A stretch of 64,000 nt of DNA from Brevibacterium sp. 'Marine' (lineage in GTDB: Bacteria > Actinomycetota > Actinomycetes > Actinomycetales > Brevibacteriaceae). The number at the start of each line of letters is the position of its first letter. Within the stretch, counting starts at the first letter, position 1. The translations under genes were made by a program, and so were the position numbers. Under the pieces are notes generated by a model. That model saw nothing but the letters and a program-made list of their open reading frames with translations. It made no database searches and was not told the DNA's origin. Below are positions 1-6,925 of this stretch, in pieces. The stretch covers positions 372,001 to 436,000 of the forward strand of contig NZ_CP051626.1 of assembly GCF_012844365.1 (NCBI RefSeq), written 5' to 3'.

Positions 1-1
1 G

Positions 2-454
2 TCACTGGGTCACCTCGGTCCGTCCCGCCTCGGCGGTGTTGCTGATGACGGCGGTGGCGTCGATCTCGACGAGCCACTCGGGACGGGCCAAGGCCTGGAC
101 GACGATGCCGGTCGAGACGGGGAAGACGCCCTTCAGCCACTTGCCCATGGTCCGGTAGACGTCCTCGCGGTAGCGGGGGTCGATGATGTAGACGGTGACC
201 TTGACGATGTCGGCGAGGCTGCTGCCGGCTTCTTCGAGGAGCATCGCGATGTTCGCCATCGCCTTCTCAGCCTGTGCGGTGACATCGCCGATGCCCACAG
301 ACTCCCGGGTCTCGAGGTCCTGGCCGATCTGACCGCGCAGGTAGACGACACCGCCGGCGACGACGGCCTGGCAGAGATCGTTGTCGAGGTTCTGCTCCGG
401 ATAGGTGTCCTTCGTGTTGAACATCCTCAGTCGTGTGTGCGTCGGCTCTGCCAT
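2..454 (-). CDS. RidA/YjgF/UK114 family protein
   Basis: A 150-residue protein of the RidA family, whose members hydrolyse reactive enamine/imine intermediates released by PLP enzymes. The family core is visible: VVYLRGQIG near residue 38, the QAEKAMANIAMLLEEAG helix, IVKVTVYIIDP, and LARPEWLVEIDATA carrying the conserved arginine. I chose the ATG at 454 because GAGGAG lies 8 nt upstream; the frame stays open for 22 more codons without a comparable site. The stop falls at the left edge of the window. It is divergent from a LysR regulator, which is its probable controller. Several imine-forming enzymes occur in the window (aminotransferases, FAD amine oxidase), but no specific partner can be assigned. 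Some family members act on catabolic intermediates instead of general imines. Confidence 0.9.
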   Translation of the reverse strand: MAEPTHTRLRMFNTKDTYPEQNLDNDLCQAVVAGGVVYLRGQIGQDLETRESVGIGDVTAQAEKAMANIAMLLEEAGSSLADIVKVTVYIIDPRYREDVYRTMGKWLKGVFPVSTGIVVQALARPEWLVEIDATAVISNTAEAGRTEVTQ

Positions 455-510
455 GGCGGTGTCTCCTCGTCGAGTGAAGCGGTCGTTGTCCGCCACCCAT
501 TCTCGAGACA

Positions 511-538
511 TTCCATTCATCTGTGAAATAGTTATAAT
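511..538 (+). promoter_or_regulatory. Probable promoter of the LysR gene at 586
   Basis: A TATAAT box lies at 533-538 with TTCCAT 16 nt upstream (511-516), in an AT-rich patch of an otherwise GC-rich region. It sits about 50 nt before the LysR start codon and in the divergent space shared with the RidA gene. LysR-type regulators usually bind such shared regions. The operator itself was not resolved. Confidence 0.5.
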
Positions 539-585
539 TTAGTCAGAGCATCTACAAAACAGATTCTTCGTCTCAGGGAGCCGCA

Positions 586-1506
586 ATGGTGCAGAGATTC
601 TCGATCACGCTGACCCAACTGTCGTACTTCGCCGAATGCGCGAAGACGCTCAATATGACCGAGGCCAGCCAGGAGCTGCACATCGCTCAGTCGGCCGTGT
701 CGACGGCGATCAACCAACTGGAGAAGGCCCTCGGGGCTCCGCTGTTCGTGCGACAGCATTCGAAGGGGCTCGTGCTCACCTCGGCGGGCGAGAGTCTGCT
801 GCACGAGACCCGGGAGATCTTCGGGCGGATCACCGACGCCGTCGACTCGATCCAGGCCGGACAGCGTGAGGTGCGCGGAACCATCGTCATCGCCTGCTTC
901 CAGACGATCGCGCCCTTCCTTCTGCCGCAGCTGCTCCAGCGGCTCGGTGAACGTCACCCGGAGCTGACCGTCGAGGTCGTCGAAGGAGACCACGAGGAGA
1001 GCATCGACGCGCTGCGCAGCGGGCGGGTCGAACTCGCGCTCAACTACGACCTCACCGAATCCGACGGCATCCGCGCCGACATCGTCGGCGAGGCCCGGCC
1101 GCACGTCATCGTCGGCACCGATCACCGACTGGCCCGTCGGAAGAAGATCTCGCTGTCCGAGCTCGCCGACGATGCCTTCGTCGTCCTCGACCTGCCGGAC
1201 AGTCGCGAGTACTTCCTCAACATGCTCCGCCTGGCCGGGATCACGCCGCACGTGCGCTACCGCAGCTCGAGCTACGAGACCGTGCGCTCGATGGTCGCCA
1301 TGGGCCTCGGCTTCTCGATCCTCAATCAGCGTCCGCGGATCCGGCAGACCTATACGGGGGAGCGGACGACGATCCTCGAGATCTCCGATCCGGTGCCCAC
1401 CCTGCACGTGGCCGTGTCGACCCTGGCCCGTTCCGGACAGACGGCGAAGGTCGCGGCCGTGGCCGACGTCGTCCGTGAGATCCTCGCCGAGGTGGCGCCC
1501 GAGTAG
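586..1506 (+). CDS. LysR family transcriptional regulator
   Basis: A 306-residue LysR-type regulator of normal family length. The N-terminal winged helix-turn-helix spans residues 1-65 (TQLSYFAECAKTLNMTEAS, QSAVSTAINQLEKALG, LFVRQHSKGLVLTSAGE). A linker helix and a two-lobed effector-binding domain follow (RGTIVIACFQTIAPFLLPQL onward). The ATG at 586 has AGGGAG 6 nt upstream. It is divergent from the RidA-like gene and lies upstream of the flavoprotein and aspartase genes, so either side could be its target. It is clearly paralogous to the regulator at 34426-35358 (shared MTEA, QSA-STA, YETVRS-VAMGLG blocks). The effector is unknown. Confidence 0.93.
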   Translation: MVQRFSITLTQLSYFAECAKTLNMTEASQELHIAQSAVSTAINQLEKALGAPLFVRQHSKGLVLTSAGESLLHETREIFGRITDAVDSIQAGQREVRGTIVIACFQTIAPFLLPQLLQRLGERHPELTVEVVEGDHEESIDALRSGRVELALNYDLTESDGIRADIVGEARPHVIVGTDHRLARRKKISLSELADDAFVVLDLPDSREYFLNMLRLAGITPHVRYRSSSYETVRSMVAMGLGFSILNQRPRIRQTYTGERTTILEISDPVPTLHVAVSTLARSGQTAKVAAVADVVREILAEVAPE

Positions 1507-1744
1507 GGCTGAGCGTGCCGAAGTCGTGCCGCCCTGAGCGACCGGACGACCGAACAACCAATACCTGGAAGTGATCGACATTTAGGTACTGCATCTATTC
1601 AGAAGATGCGGTGGACCGTGAAGAACTATTGGCATTGCCACTCTCACCTGCGGTTTGCTGGAAAGCGTCAGGGGCAACGTTGACGTTGTGCCCGCCAGCA
1701 ACGAAGCACATGCCGCAACACGCGGCACCGACGGAAGGGTGTCC

Positions 1745-3037
1745 ATGTCGAACACAGCCGCAGAAACCACCGAAGTCGTCGTCATCGGCGGCGGCCAGGC
1801 CGGGATCGCGATGAGCGAGCATCTCAGCGATCGGGGAGTGGCCCATATCGTCCTCGAGAAGGACCGAGTCGCCGAGGCCTGGCGCTCCCGTCGCTGGGAC
1901 TCCCTCGTCGCCAACGGGCCGGCCTGGCATGATCGCTTCCCCACGCAGGAGTTCGCGCACACCGATCCCGACGGCTTCGCCACGAAGGAAGAGGTCGCCG
2001 ACTACTTCGAAACTCTCGTCGAGGCCAAGGGTCTGCCGGTGCGCACCGGGGTCAGCGCCACCTCGGTGACGGAGAACGAGGGATCACGCGGATTTCGCGT
2101 GACCACCGATGCCGGCGTCATCGACGCCGACTATGTCGTCGCCGCCACGGGCCCGTTCCAGACCCCGCGGATTCCCGACATCATCCCCGCCGAGGCGGGA
2201 CTGACGCAGATCCACTCGAACTCCTACAAGCACCCCGAACAGCTCGACGACGGGGGAGTCCTCGTCGTCGGCGCAGGGTCCTCGGGCGTGCAGATCGCCG
2301 CCGAGATCCAGCGCTCCGGCCGACCCGTCCACCTCGCCGTCGGTCCCCACGACCGTCCTCCGCGCGCCTACCGCAACCGCGACTTCTGCTGGTGGCTCGG
2401 GGTGCTGGGCAAGTGGGACCTGGTCACGCCGCCGGCCGGCGCCGAGCATGTCACGATCGCCGTCAGCGGGGCCCAGGGCGGCCATACGGTGGACTTCCGC
2501 GACCTCGCGGACTCGGGCATCACCCTGCTCGGCCGGGCGAACGCCTATTCCGAGGGGAAGCTGCTCATCGGCGCTGACCTGCAGAAGAACATCGCCCGTG
2601 GCGACGAGAACTATCTGTCGCTGCTGCGGGAGGCCGATGAGTACATCGAGCGCAACGGTCTCGACCTGCCTGCCGAACCCGAGGCCCACATCCTCGGACC
2701 GGATCCGGCCTGCGTCAGCGACCCGATCCGCGAGCTCGACCTCGCCGCCGCGGGCATCCGCACTGTGATCTGGGCGACCGGATTCGGCGTCGACTACTCG
2801 TGGCTCGATGTCGACGGTGTCCTCGACGAGCGCGGATACCCAGTGCAGAAGCGCGGCGTCAGCCCTGTGCCCGGGATGTACTTCCTCGGTCTGCCGTGGC
2901 TGTCGAGGCGGGGTTCGAGCTTCATCTGGGGAGTCTGGCACGACGCGAAGTACCTGGCTGATCAGATCGGCATCCAGCGGATGTACCGCGACTACGCCCC
3001 GGTGGATGCTCCGCTCGCAGCGGCGGCAGTTTCATGA
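1745..3037 (+). CDS. Flavin-containing monooxygenase-like NAD(P)/FAD oxidoreductase
   Basis: A 430-residue two-dinucleotide-binding flavoprotein. The FAD Rossmann motif VVVIGGGQAGIAMSEHL is near residue 12, and a second NAD(P)H motif, LVVGAGSSGVQIAAE, is near residue 172. Both are typical of FMO, Baeyer-Villiger-like and YUCCA-type oxygenases. ATGPFQTP and the C-terminal IWATGFGVDYSWL match the conserved ATGF region of these enzymes. I chose the ATG at 1745 because GGAAGGG precedes it by 5 nt and the Rossmann fold then begins at the usual distance. The frame is open back to 1655 but without family sequence. A GCATCT/AGATGC inverted repeat occurs upstream near 1591-1609. The aspartase gene follows after 45 nt. 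The substrate cannot be predicted. Confidence 0.85.
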   Translation: MSNTAAETTEVVVIGGGQAGIAMSEHLSDRGVAHIVLEKDRVAEAWRSRRWDSLVANGPAWHDRFPTQEFAHTDPDGFATKEEVADYFETLVEAKGLPVRTGVSATSVTENEGSRGFRVTTDAGVIDADYVVAATGPFQTPRIPDIIPAEAGLTQIHSNSYKHPEQLDDGGVLVVGAGSSGVQIAAEIQRSGRPVHLAVGPHDRPPRAYRNRDFCWWLGVLGKWDLVTPPAGAEHVTIAVSGAQGGHTVDFRDLADSGITLLGRANAYSEGKLLIGADLQKNIARGDENYLSLLREADEYIERNGLDLPAEPEAHILGPDPACVSDPIRELDLAAAGIRTVIWATGFGVDYSWLDVDGVLDERGYPVQKRGVSPVPGMYFLGLPWLSRRGSSFIWGVWHDAKYLADQIGIQRMYRDYAPVDAPLAAAAVS

Positions 3038-3082
3038 CCGTCATGGTCGTCTGCATCGAAAATGTGAGAATCTGAAACCACT

Positions 3083-4660
3083 ATGACTGAGTCGAATGCC
3101 TCCGCAGATCCCAACACCGCCTCTCTTCCCCTCAACTCGTCGACGACGAGCCAGATCCCCACCGGCCAGAACCTCCCCACCCGCACCGAGACCGACTCGA
3201 TCGGCAGCCTCGAGATTCCCGATACCGCCTACTGGGGAGTGCACACGGCCCGGGCGAACGAGAACTTCCCGATCGCCCGCCGTCCCATCTCCGTCTACCC
3301 CGATTTCGTCCGCGCCTTCGCCTGCGTCAAACAGGCCGCAGCCCGGGCGAACGCGGAGATCGGGGCGCTCGACGACCAGCGCGCGAACCTCATCGACGCC
3401 GCCTGCGAGGAGATCAAGTCAGGCAAACTCCACGACCAGTTCGCCGTCGGCGTCGTCCAGGGCGGGGCCGGCACATCGACGAACATGAACGCCAATGAGG
3501 TCATCACCAACCGGGCTCTCGAGATCGCCGGCCGTTCCAAGGGTGACTACGCGTTCATCCACCCCAACGACCACACGAACCACAGCCAGTCGACGAACGA
3601 CACCTACCCGACCGCGATCAAGATCGCGCTGGCGTTCTCACTGCAGAACCTCCTCGGCGAACTCACGCTCCTCGCCGATGCCTTCGCCGCGAAGGGCCGC
3701 GAGTTCGCCTACATCGTCAAGGTCGGGCGCACCCAGCTGCAGGACGCCGTGCCGATGACCCTCGGCCAGGAGTTCAACGCCTTCGCCACCACCCTGCGCG
3801 AGGACGTCGAACGCCTCGAGGAAGCCGTCGCCCTCCTCGGCGAGGTGAACATGGGTGCCACCGCCATCGGCACCTCGATCAACGCCCCTGTCGGGTACAA
3901 GGAAGCGGTCATCAAGCACCTGCGGCAGATCACCGGACTCGACCTGAAAACGGCCGGCGACCTCGTCGAATCGACCTCCGATACGGGTGTCTTCATCACC
4001 TTCTCCGGTGCGCTCAAGCGCAGTGCGCTGAAGATGTCGAAGATCGCCAACGACCTGCGGCTGCTGTCCTCGGGACCGCAGGCCGGCATCGGTGAGATCA
4101 ACCTGCCGGCCCGTCAGGCCGGGTCGTCGATCATGCCCGGCAAGGTCAATCCCGTCATCCCCGAGGCGGTGTCCCAGGTCGCTTACTCCGTGGCCGGTGC
4201 CGACGTCACCGTGTCGATGGCCGTCGAAGGGGGACAGCTGCAGCTCAACGCCTTCGAACCGATCATCGCCCACTCGCTGTTCCAGTCGATCACGTGGCTC
4301 GAACGCGCCGCCCAGACCTTCCGCATCAACTGCGTCAACGGCATCACCGCCAACGAGGCGCACATCGAAGACACCGTCGACCGCTCGGTCACCGTCATCA
4401 CCGCGCTCGCTCCGGTCATCGGCTACGTTGCCGCCGCGAAGCTCGCGAAGGAAGCACTGGCGAAGAACGAACCGATCGCCGATCTCGTGGTCGAGCACGG
4501 GCTGCTCGAGCGGAATGAGCTCGGCGAGATCCTTCGCCCCGAACGGCTGACCGGCATGCCCGCCGATGATTCCGTGGACAACATCGCCACCGGCACCGAG
4601 GCGGTTCCCCGGGATGAGGTGACCACCGAGCTTCCGATCATCCCCGCCCCGGAGGGGTGA
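3083..4660 (+). CDS. aspA: Aspartate ammonia-lyase (fumarase/aspartase superfamily)
   Basis: A 525-residue member of the class II fumarase/aspartase superfamily, predicted to convert L-aspartate reversibly to fumarate and ammonia in the cytosol. The superfamily signature GSSIMPGKVNPV, whose flexible loop carries the catalytic serine, is present near residue 350. So are GGAGTSTNMNANEV, HPNDHTNHSQSTNDTYPTA and GRTQLQDAVPMTLGQEF. The text matches aspartases better than fumarases (DHTNHSQSTND, GEINLPARQAGSS). The N-terminus carries about 40 extra low-complexity Ser/Thr-rich residues before TETDSIGSLEIPDTAYWGVHT, so translation could start later. No strong ribosome binding site precedes the ATG at 3083. 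The gene is convergent with the MBL/rhodanese gene, with a 36-nt gap. Confidence 0.88.
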   Translation: MTESNASADPNTASLPLNSSTTSQIPTGQNLPTRTETDSIGSLEIPDTAYWGVHTARANENFPIARRPISVYPDFVRAFACVKQAAARANAEIGALDDQRANLIDAACEEIKSGKLHDQFAVGVVQGGAGTSTNMNANEVITNRALEIAGRSKGDYAFIHPNDHTNHSQSTNDTYPTAIKIALAFSLQNLLGELTLLADAFAAKGREFAYIVKVGRTQLQDAVPMTLGQEFNAFATTLREDVERLEEAVALLGEVNMGATAIGTSINAPVGYKEAVIKHLRQITGLDLKTAGDLVESTSDTGVFITFSGALKRSALKMSKIANDLRLLSSGPQAGIGEINLPARQAGSSIMPGKVNPVIPEAVSQVAYSVAGADVTVSMAVEGGQLQLNAFEPIIAHSLFQSITWLERAAQTFRINCVNGITANEAHIEDTVDRSVTVITALAPVIGYVAAAKLAKEALAKNEPIADLVVEHGLLERNELGEILRPERLTGMPADDSVDNIATGTEAVPRDEVTTELPIIPAPEG

Positions 4661-4696
4661 GCGGCTCGCGCAGGGCCGGCAGCTCCCTGTTCCGGA

Positions 4697-6091
4697 TCAG
4701 GACTCGAGCGACCGCCAGGCGTCGTAGGAGCCGGCGAGCTCGGCGACCCGGTATCCGGCGCGGCGCAGGGCGCTGGCGGTGATGCTGCTGCGAGTGCCGC
4801 TCTGGCAGTAGGTGACGATCCGGCCGTCGCTGGGCAGGCGGTCGAGTTCCCACAGGGCGCGGCCGCCGCTGAGCTGGGTTGCACCGGGGATGTGGCCGCC
4901 GGCGTGCTCGTTCTTCGAGCGGACATCGACGAGGCGGATGTCGGCTGCGGCTGCGAGATCCGCCGGGTCGACCAGGTCGGCCGGTTGCAGATCCAATCCG
5001 GCAAGCGAGGTCACGTAGCCGGTGACCGTGTCGATGCCGACCCTGATGAGATGATTGCGGAACTCTGCCGCCTGCTCGGCGTCGTCGGCGAGGACGACGA
5101 TCGGCGTCGACTCTGCGGCCGGGTCGAAGACCCAGGCTCCGAAGCTCGCGGCCTTGCCGGGTCCCGGGATGTGCAGGGCCCCGGCCGGGGTGCCGGCATG
5201 GACGTCCGCGGTCGGGCGGGTGTCGATGAAGGCCGCCGAGCCGTCCTCGACCCTCTCCTGCAGACGACCGGCGTCGAATTCCTCGAGCTCGGCGAGCTCG
5301 CCGAGGAGTGACGGGCCCTCCCGGTTCTCGGTCTTCATCCTGGCGAAGTAGGCGTGGGCGTCGGGCTGCCCGGACAGCAGTTCGTCGACGAAGCCCTGCT
5401 CATCGCCGCTCTCGAGGAGCGGCGACCACCAGGCGAAAGCGCGCTCGTAGCCGACGGTGGTCGTCGGAATGGCCCCCAGGGCTTTGCCGCAGGCGCTTCC
5501 CGCGCCGTGGGCGGGCAGGATCTGCACGTAGTCGGGGAGGGTGAGCAAGCGGTCGCGGAGGCTGGCGAAGAGGTCGCGGGCACCGGCGAAGCGGGTGTCG
5601 GAGCCGCCGGCCGCCTCGTCGAGGAGGTCCGGGCGTCCGATGTCTCCGACGAAGACGAAGTCGCCGGTGAGCATGAACCCCGGTGCGTCGGCCTGGGCAC
5701 CGTCGGTGACGAGGAACGACAGGTGCTCGGGAGTGTGGCCGGGGGTGTGCGAGGCGCGCAGGGTGATGTTGCCGAGGGCGATCTCGTCACCGTCGTGCAG
5801 GCGCACCGCGTCGTCGAAGCCTGCCCCGTAGGACCAGTCGGGTCCGCCTTCGTCGGAGACGTACATCGTCGCGCCGGTGGCTGCGGCGAGTTCGCGGGTG
5901 CCGGAGAGGTAGTCGGCGTGGATGTGGGTCTCGGTGACGGCGGTGATCGTCAGTCCGTGGCGGTCGGCGAATTCGCGGTAGACCGCGATGTCCCGGCGGG
6001 GATCGACGACGATCGCCTCCCCGCTGGCCTGGCAGGCGATGACGTAGCTGGCGTGGGCGAGATCAGCGTCGAAGATGCGTTCGAGGAGCAT
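4697..6091 (-). CDS. CstB-like persulfide dioxygenase-rhodanese fusion
   Basis: A 464-residue protein with the three-part layout of Staphylococcus CstB. An N-terminal metallo-beta-lactamase dioxygenase domain (residues 1 to about 250) has the iron-binding motif THIHADYLSG near residue 56, SHTPGHTPEH and LTGDFVFVGDIGRPDL. A degenerate rhodanese domain follows whose active-site region reads IVVLADDAEQ and lacks cysteine. A C-terminal rhodanese domain has VTYCQSGTRSS with the catalytic Cys. CstB-type enzymes oxidise low-molecular-weight persulfides and release thiosulfate. The start at 6091 (MLLERIF) fits the family. The frame is open further upstream but overlaps the neighbouring small gene's leader. 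It lies 46 nt downstream of the small Cys-rich gene, forming a unit divergent from the CstR-like repressor. The reaction is family-based inference. Confidence 0.9.
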   Translation of the reverse strand: MLLERIFDADLAHASYVIACQASGEAIVVDPRRDIAVYREFADRHGLTITAVTETHIHADYLSGTRELAAATGATMYVSDEGGPDWSYGAGFDDAVRLHDGDEIALGNITLRASHTPGHTPEHLSFLVTDGAQADAPGFMLTGDFVFVGDIGRPDLLDEAAGGSDTRFAGARDLFASLRDRLLTLPDYVQILPAHGAGSACGKALGAIPTTTVGYERAFAWWSPLLESGDEQGFVDELLSGQPDAHAYFARMKTENREGPSLLGELAELEEFDAGRLQERVEDGSAAFIDTRPTADVHAGTPAGALHIPGPGKAASFGAWVFDPAAESTPIVVLADDAEQAAEFRNHLIRVGIDTVTGYVTSLAGLDLQPADLVDPADLAAAADIRLVDVRSKNEHAGGHIPGATQLSGGRALWELDRLPSDGRIVTYCQSGTRSSITASALRRAGYRVAELAGSYDAWRSLES

Positions 6092-6137
6092 GGGAGTCTT
6101 CTTTCCGTGGTCGAGGGGTGTTTGGTCTGCCGTGTGG

Positions 6138-6323
6138 TCAGCGGCCGAAGAGGCGGGAGAAGAAGCCGGGCTTGGCCGCTCGGGCCGCATCCTCTTCGGC
6201 CTGGGTGTGCTTGCCGTTGCACCACTGACCGGCCGGAACCGTGCTCTTCACCGACTGGATGTGCTGTCCGCATCCTGCCCACGTGGTCTTTCCGCACACT
6301 CGGCACGTCGCTGCTCGACACAT
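6138..6323 (-). CDS. Small Cys-rich conserved protein, likely zinc-binding
   Basis: A 61-residue protein beginning MCRAATCRVCGKTTWAGCGQ, with Cys at positions 2, 7, 10, 18 and 35 and His at 21 and 39. This is consistent with one bound zinc or a redox-reactive thiol cluster. The second half (VPAGQWCNGKH) matches a small conserved actinobacterial family I recall but cannot name. The C-terminus is basic and aromatic (AKPGFFSRLFGR). It is the first gene after the double CstR-like operator and is followed by the CstB-like enzyme, so it is probably co-induced by sulfane sulfur. Whether it is a sulfur carrier, a sensor or structural is unknown. Confidence 0.7.
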   Translation of the reverse strand: MCRAATCRVCGKTTWAGCGQHIQSVKSTVPAGQWCNGKHTQAEEDAARAAKPGFFSRLFGR

Positions 6324-6372
6324 AGCTGTCTCCTTCTTCGGCCATCGCTGGCCAGTTCATCGTTGGTTTCAT

Positions 6373-6413
6373 ATACCCTCGGGGGTATGCATTCAATATA
6401 CCCTTAGGGGTAT
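6373..6413. promoter_or_regulatory. Two perfect CstR/CsoR-type operators
   Basis: Two 16-bp palindromes, ATACCCTCGGGGGTAT (6373-6388) and ATACCCTTAGGGGTAT (6398-6413), sit in the divergent intergenic region with centres exactly 25 bp apart. Both have perfect ATACCC-N4-GGGTAT arms, the form known for CsoR/CstR repressors. A rightward -10 candidate, TATAGT (6411-6416), overlaps the second site. A leftward -10 candidate overlaps the edge of the first. One repressor could thus control both transcription units. Confidence 0.88.
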
Positions 6414-6449
6414 AGTTGATGTCAACATCGAGAACGTGAAAGGACGACG

Positions 6450-6770
6450 ATGAGCGAACGCGACACAGCTCTGACCGAACCGACAAGGGCAGAGGGAGAC
6501 CCGGGGGAGCGGATGCTCGCCGACCCCGCTGCGCAGAAGAAGATCCTCAACCGACTGCGTCGGGCGCAGGGGCAGCTCGGTGCGGTGATCACCGCGGTCG
6601 AGGACGGAAGTCACTGCCGCGACGTCATCCATCAGCTCTCAGCGGTGTCGAAGGCACTCGACCGGGCCGGTTTCCTCATCATCTCGACGGCGCTGCGGGA
6701 ATGCCTCGAGGACGACGAGGACGATGTGCGCACCGAAGAGCTCGAGAAGCTCTTCCTCTCCATGGCGTGA
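6450..6770 (+). CDS. CstR-like persulfide-sensing repressor (CsoR family)
   Basis: A 106-residue CsoR-family repressor with an all-helical core (NRLRRAQGQLGAVITAVEDG, HCRDVIHQLSAVSKALDRAGFLIISTALREC). It has Cys56 and Cys85, 29 residues apart, as in the sulfur sensor CstR. The histidine that completes the copper site of true CsoR, expected four residues before Cys85, is Ala81. This argues for persulfide sensing and against Cu(I) sensing. The 25-residue N-terminal extension is acidic and probably disordered. AAGGA precedes the ATG. It should bind the twin palindromes at 6373-6413, repressing itself and the CstB-like operon until the two cysteines form a polysulfide bridge. The sensor type is inferred from residues and neighbours. 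Confidence 0.9.
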   Translation: MSERDTALTEPTRAEGDPGERMLADPAAQKKILNRLRRAQGQLGAVITAVEDGSHCRDVIHQLSAVSKALDRAGFLIISTALRECLEDDEDDVRTEELEKLFLSMA

Positions 6771-6852
6771 CCCAATGCCTGACGCAATTCCTGACGGGGT
6801 GGGCCGGATTCATTTCGGGTGCTGATGATGCAGTTTGATGAAGTCTGCGGAG

Positions 6853-6891
6853 GAGAATATTTACTTTAGACCCCCTAAAGTAAATATTCTC
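6853..6891. terminator. AT-rich perfect inverted repeat between convergent genes
   Basis: Arms of 17 bp (6853-6869 GAGAATATTTACTTTAG; 6875-6891 its exact complement) flank the loop ACCCC. It lies between the convergent ends of the CstR-like gene and the SNF2 gene, where a bidirectional terminator is expected. The stem is strikingly AT-rich for this genome, so it could instead be a protein-binding palindrome. Confidence 0.6.
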
Positions 6892-6925
6892 GCTGAAACT
6901 GTGAGCTTAGATGCGGAATCGGCCC

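Noticed and set aside
6450..6770. Classical copper-sensing CsoR
   Set aside because: The Cu(I) ligand His is Ala81 and the neighbour is a CstB-like enzyme, not a copper ATPase.
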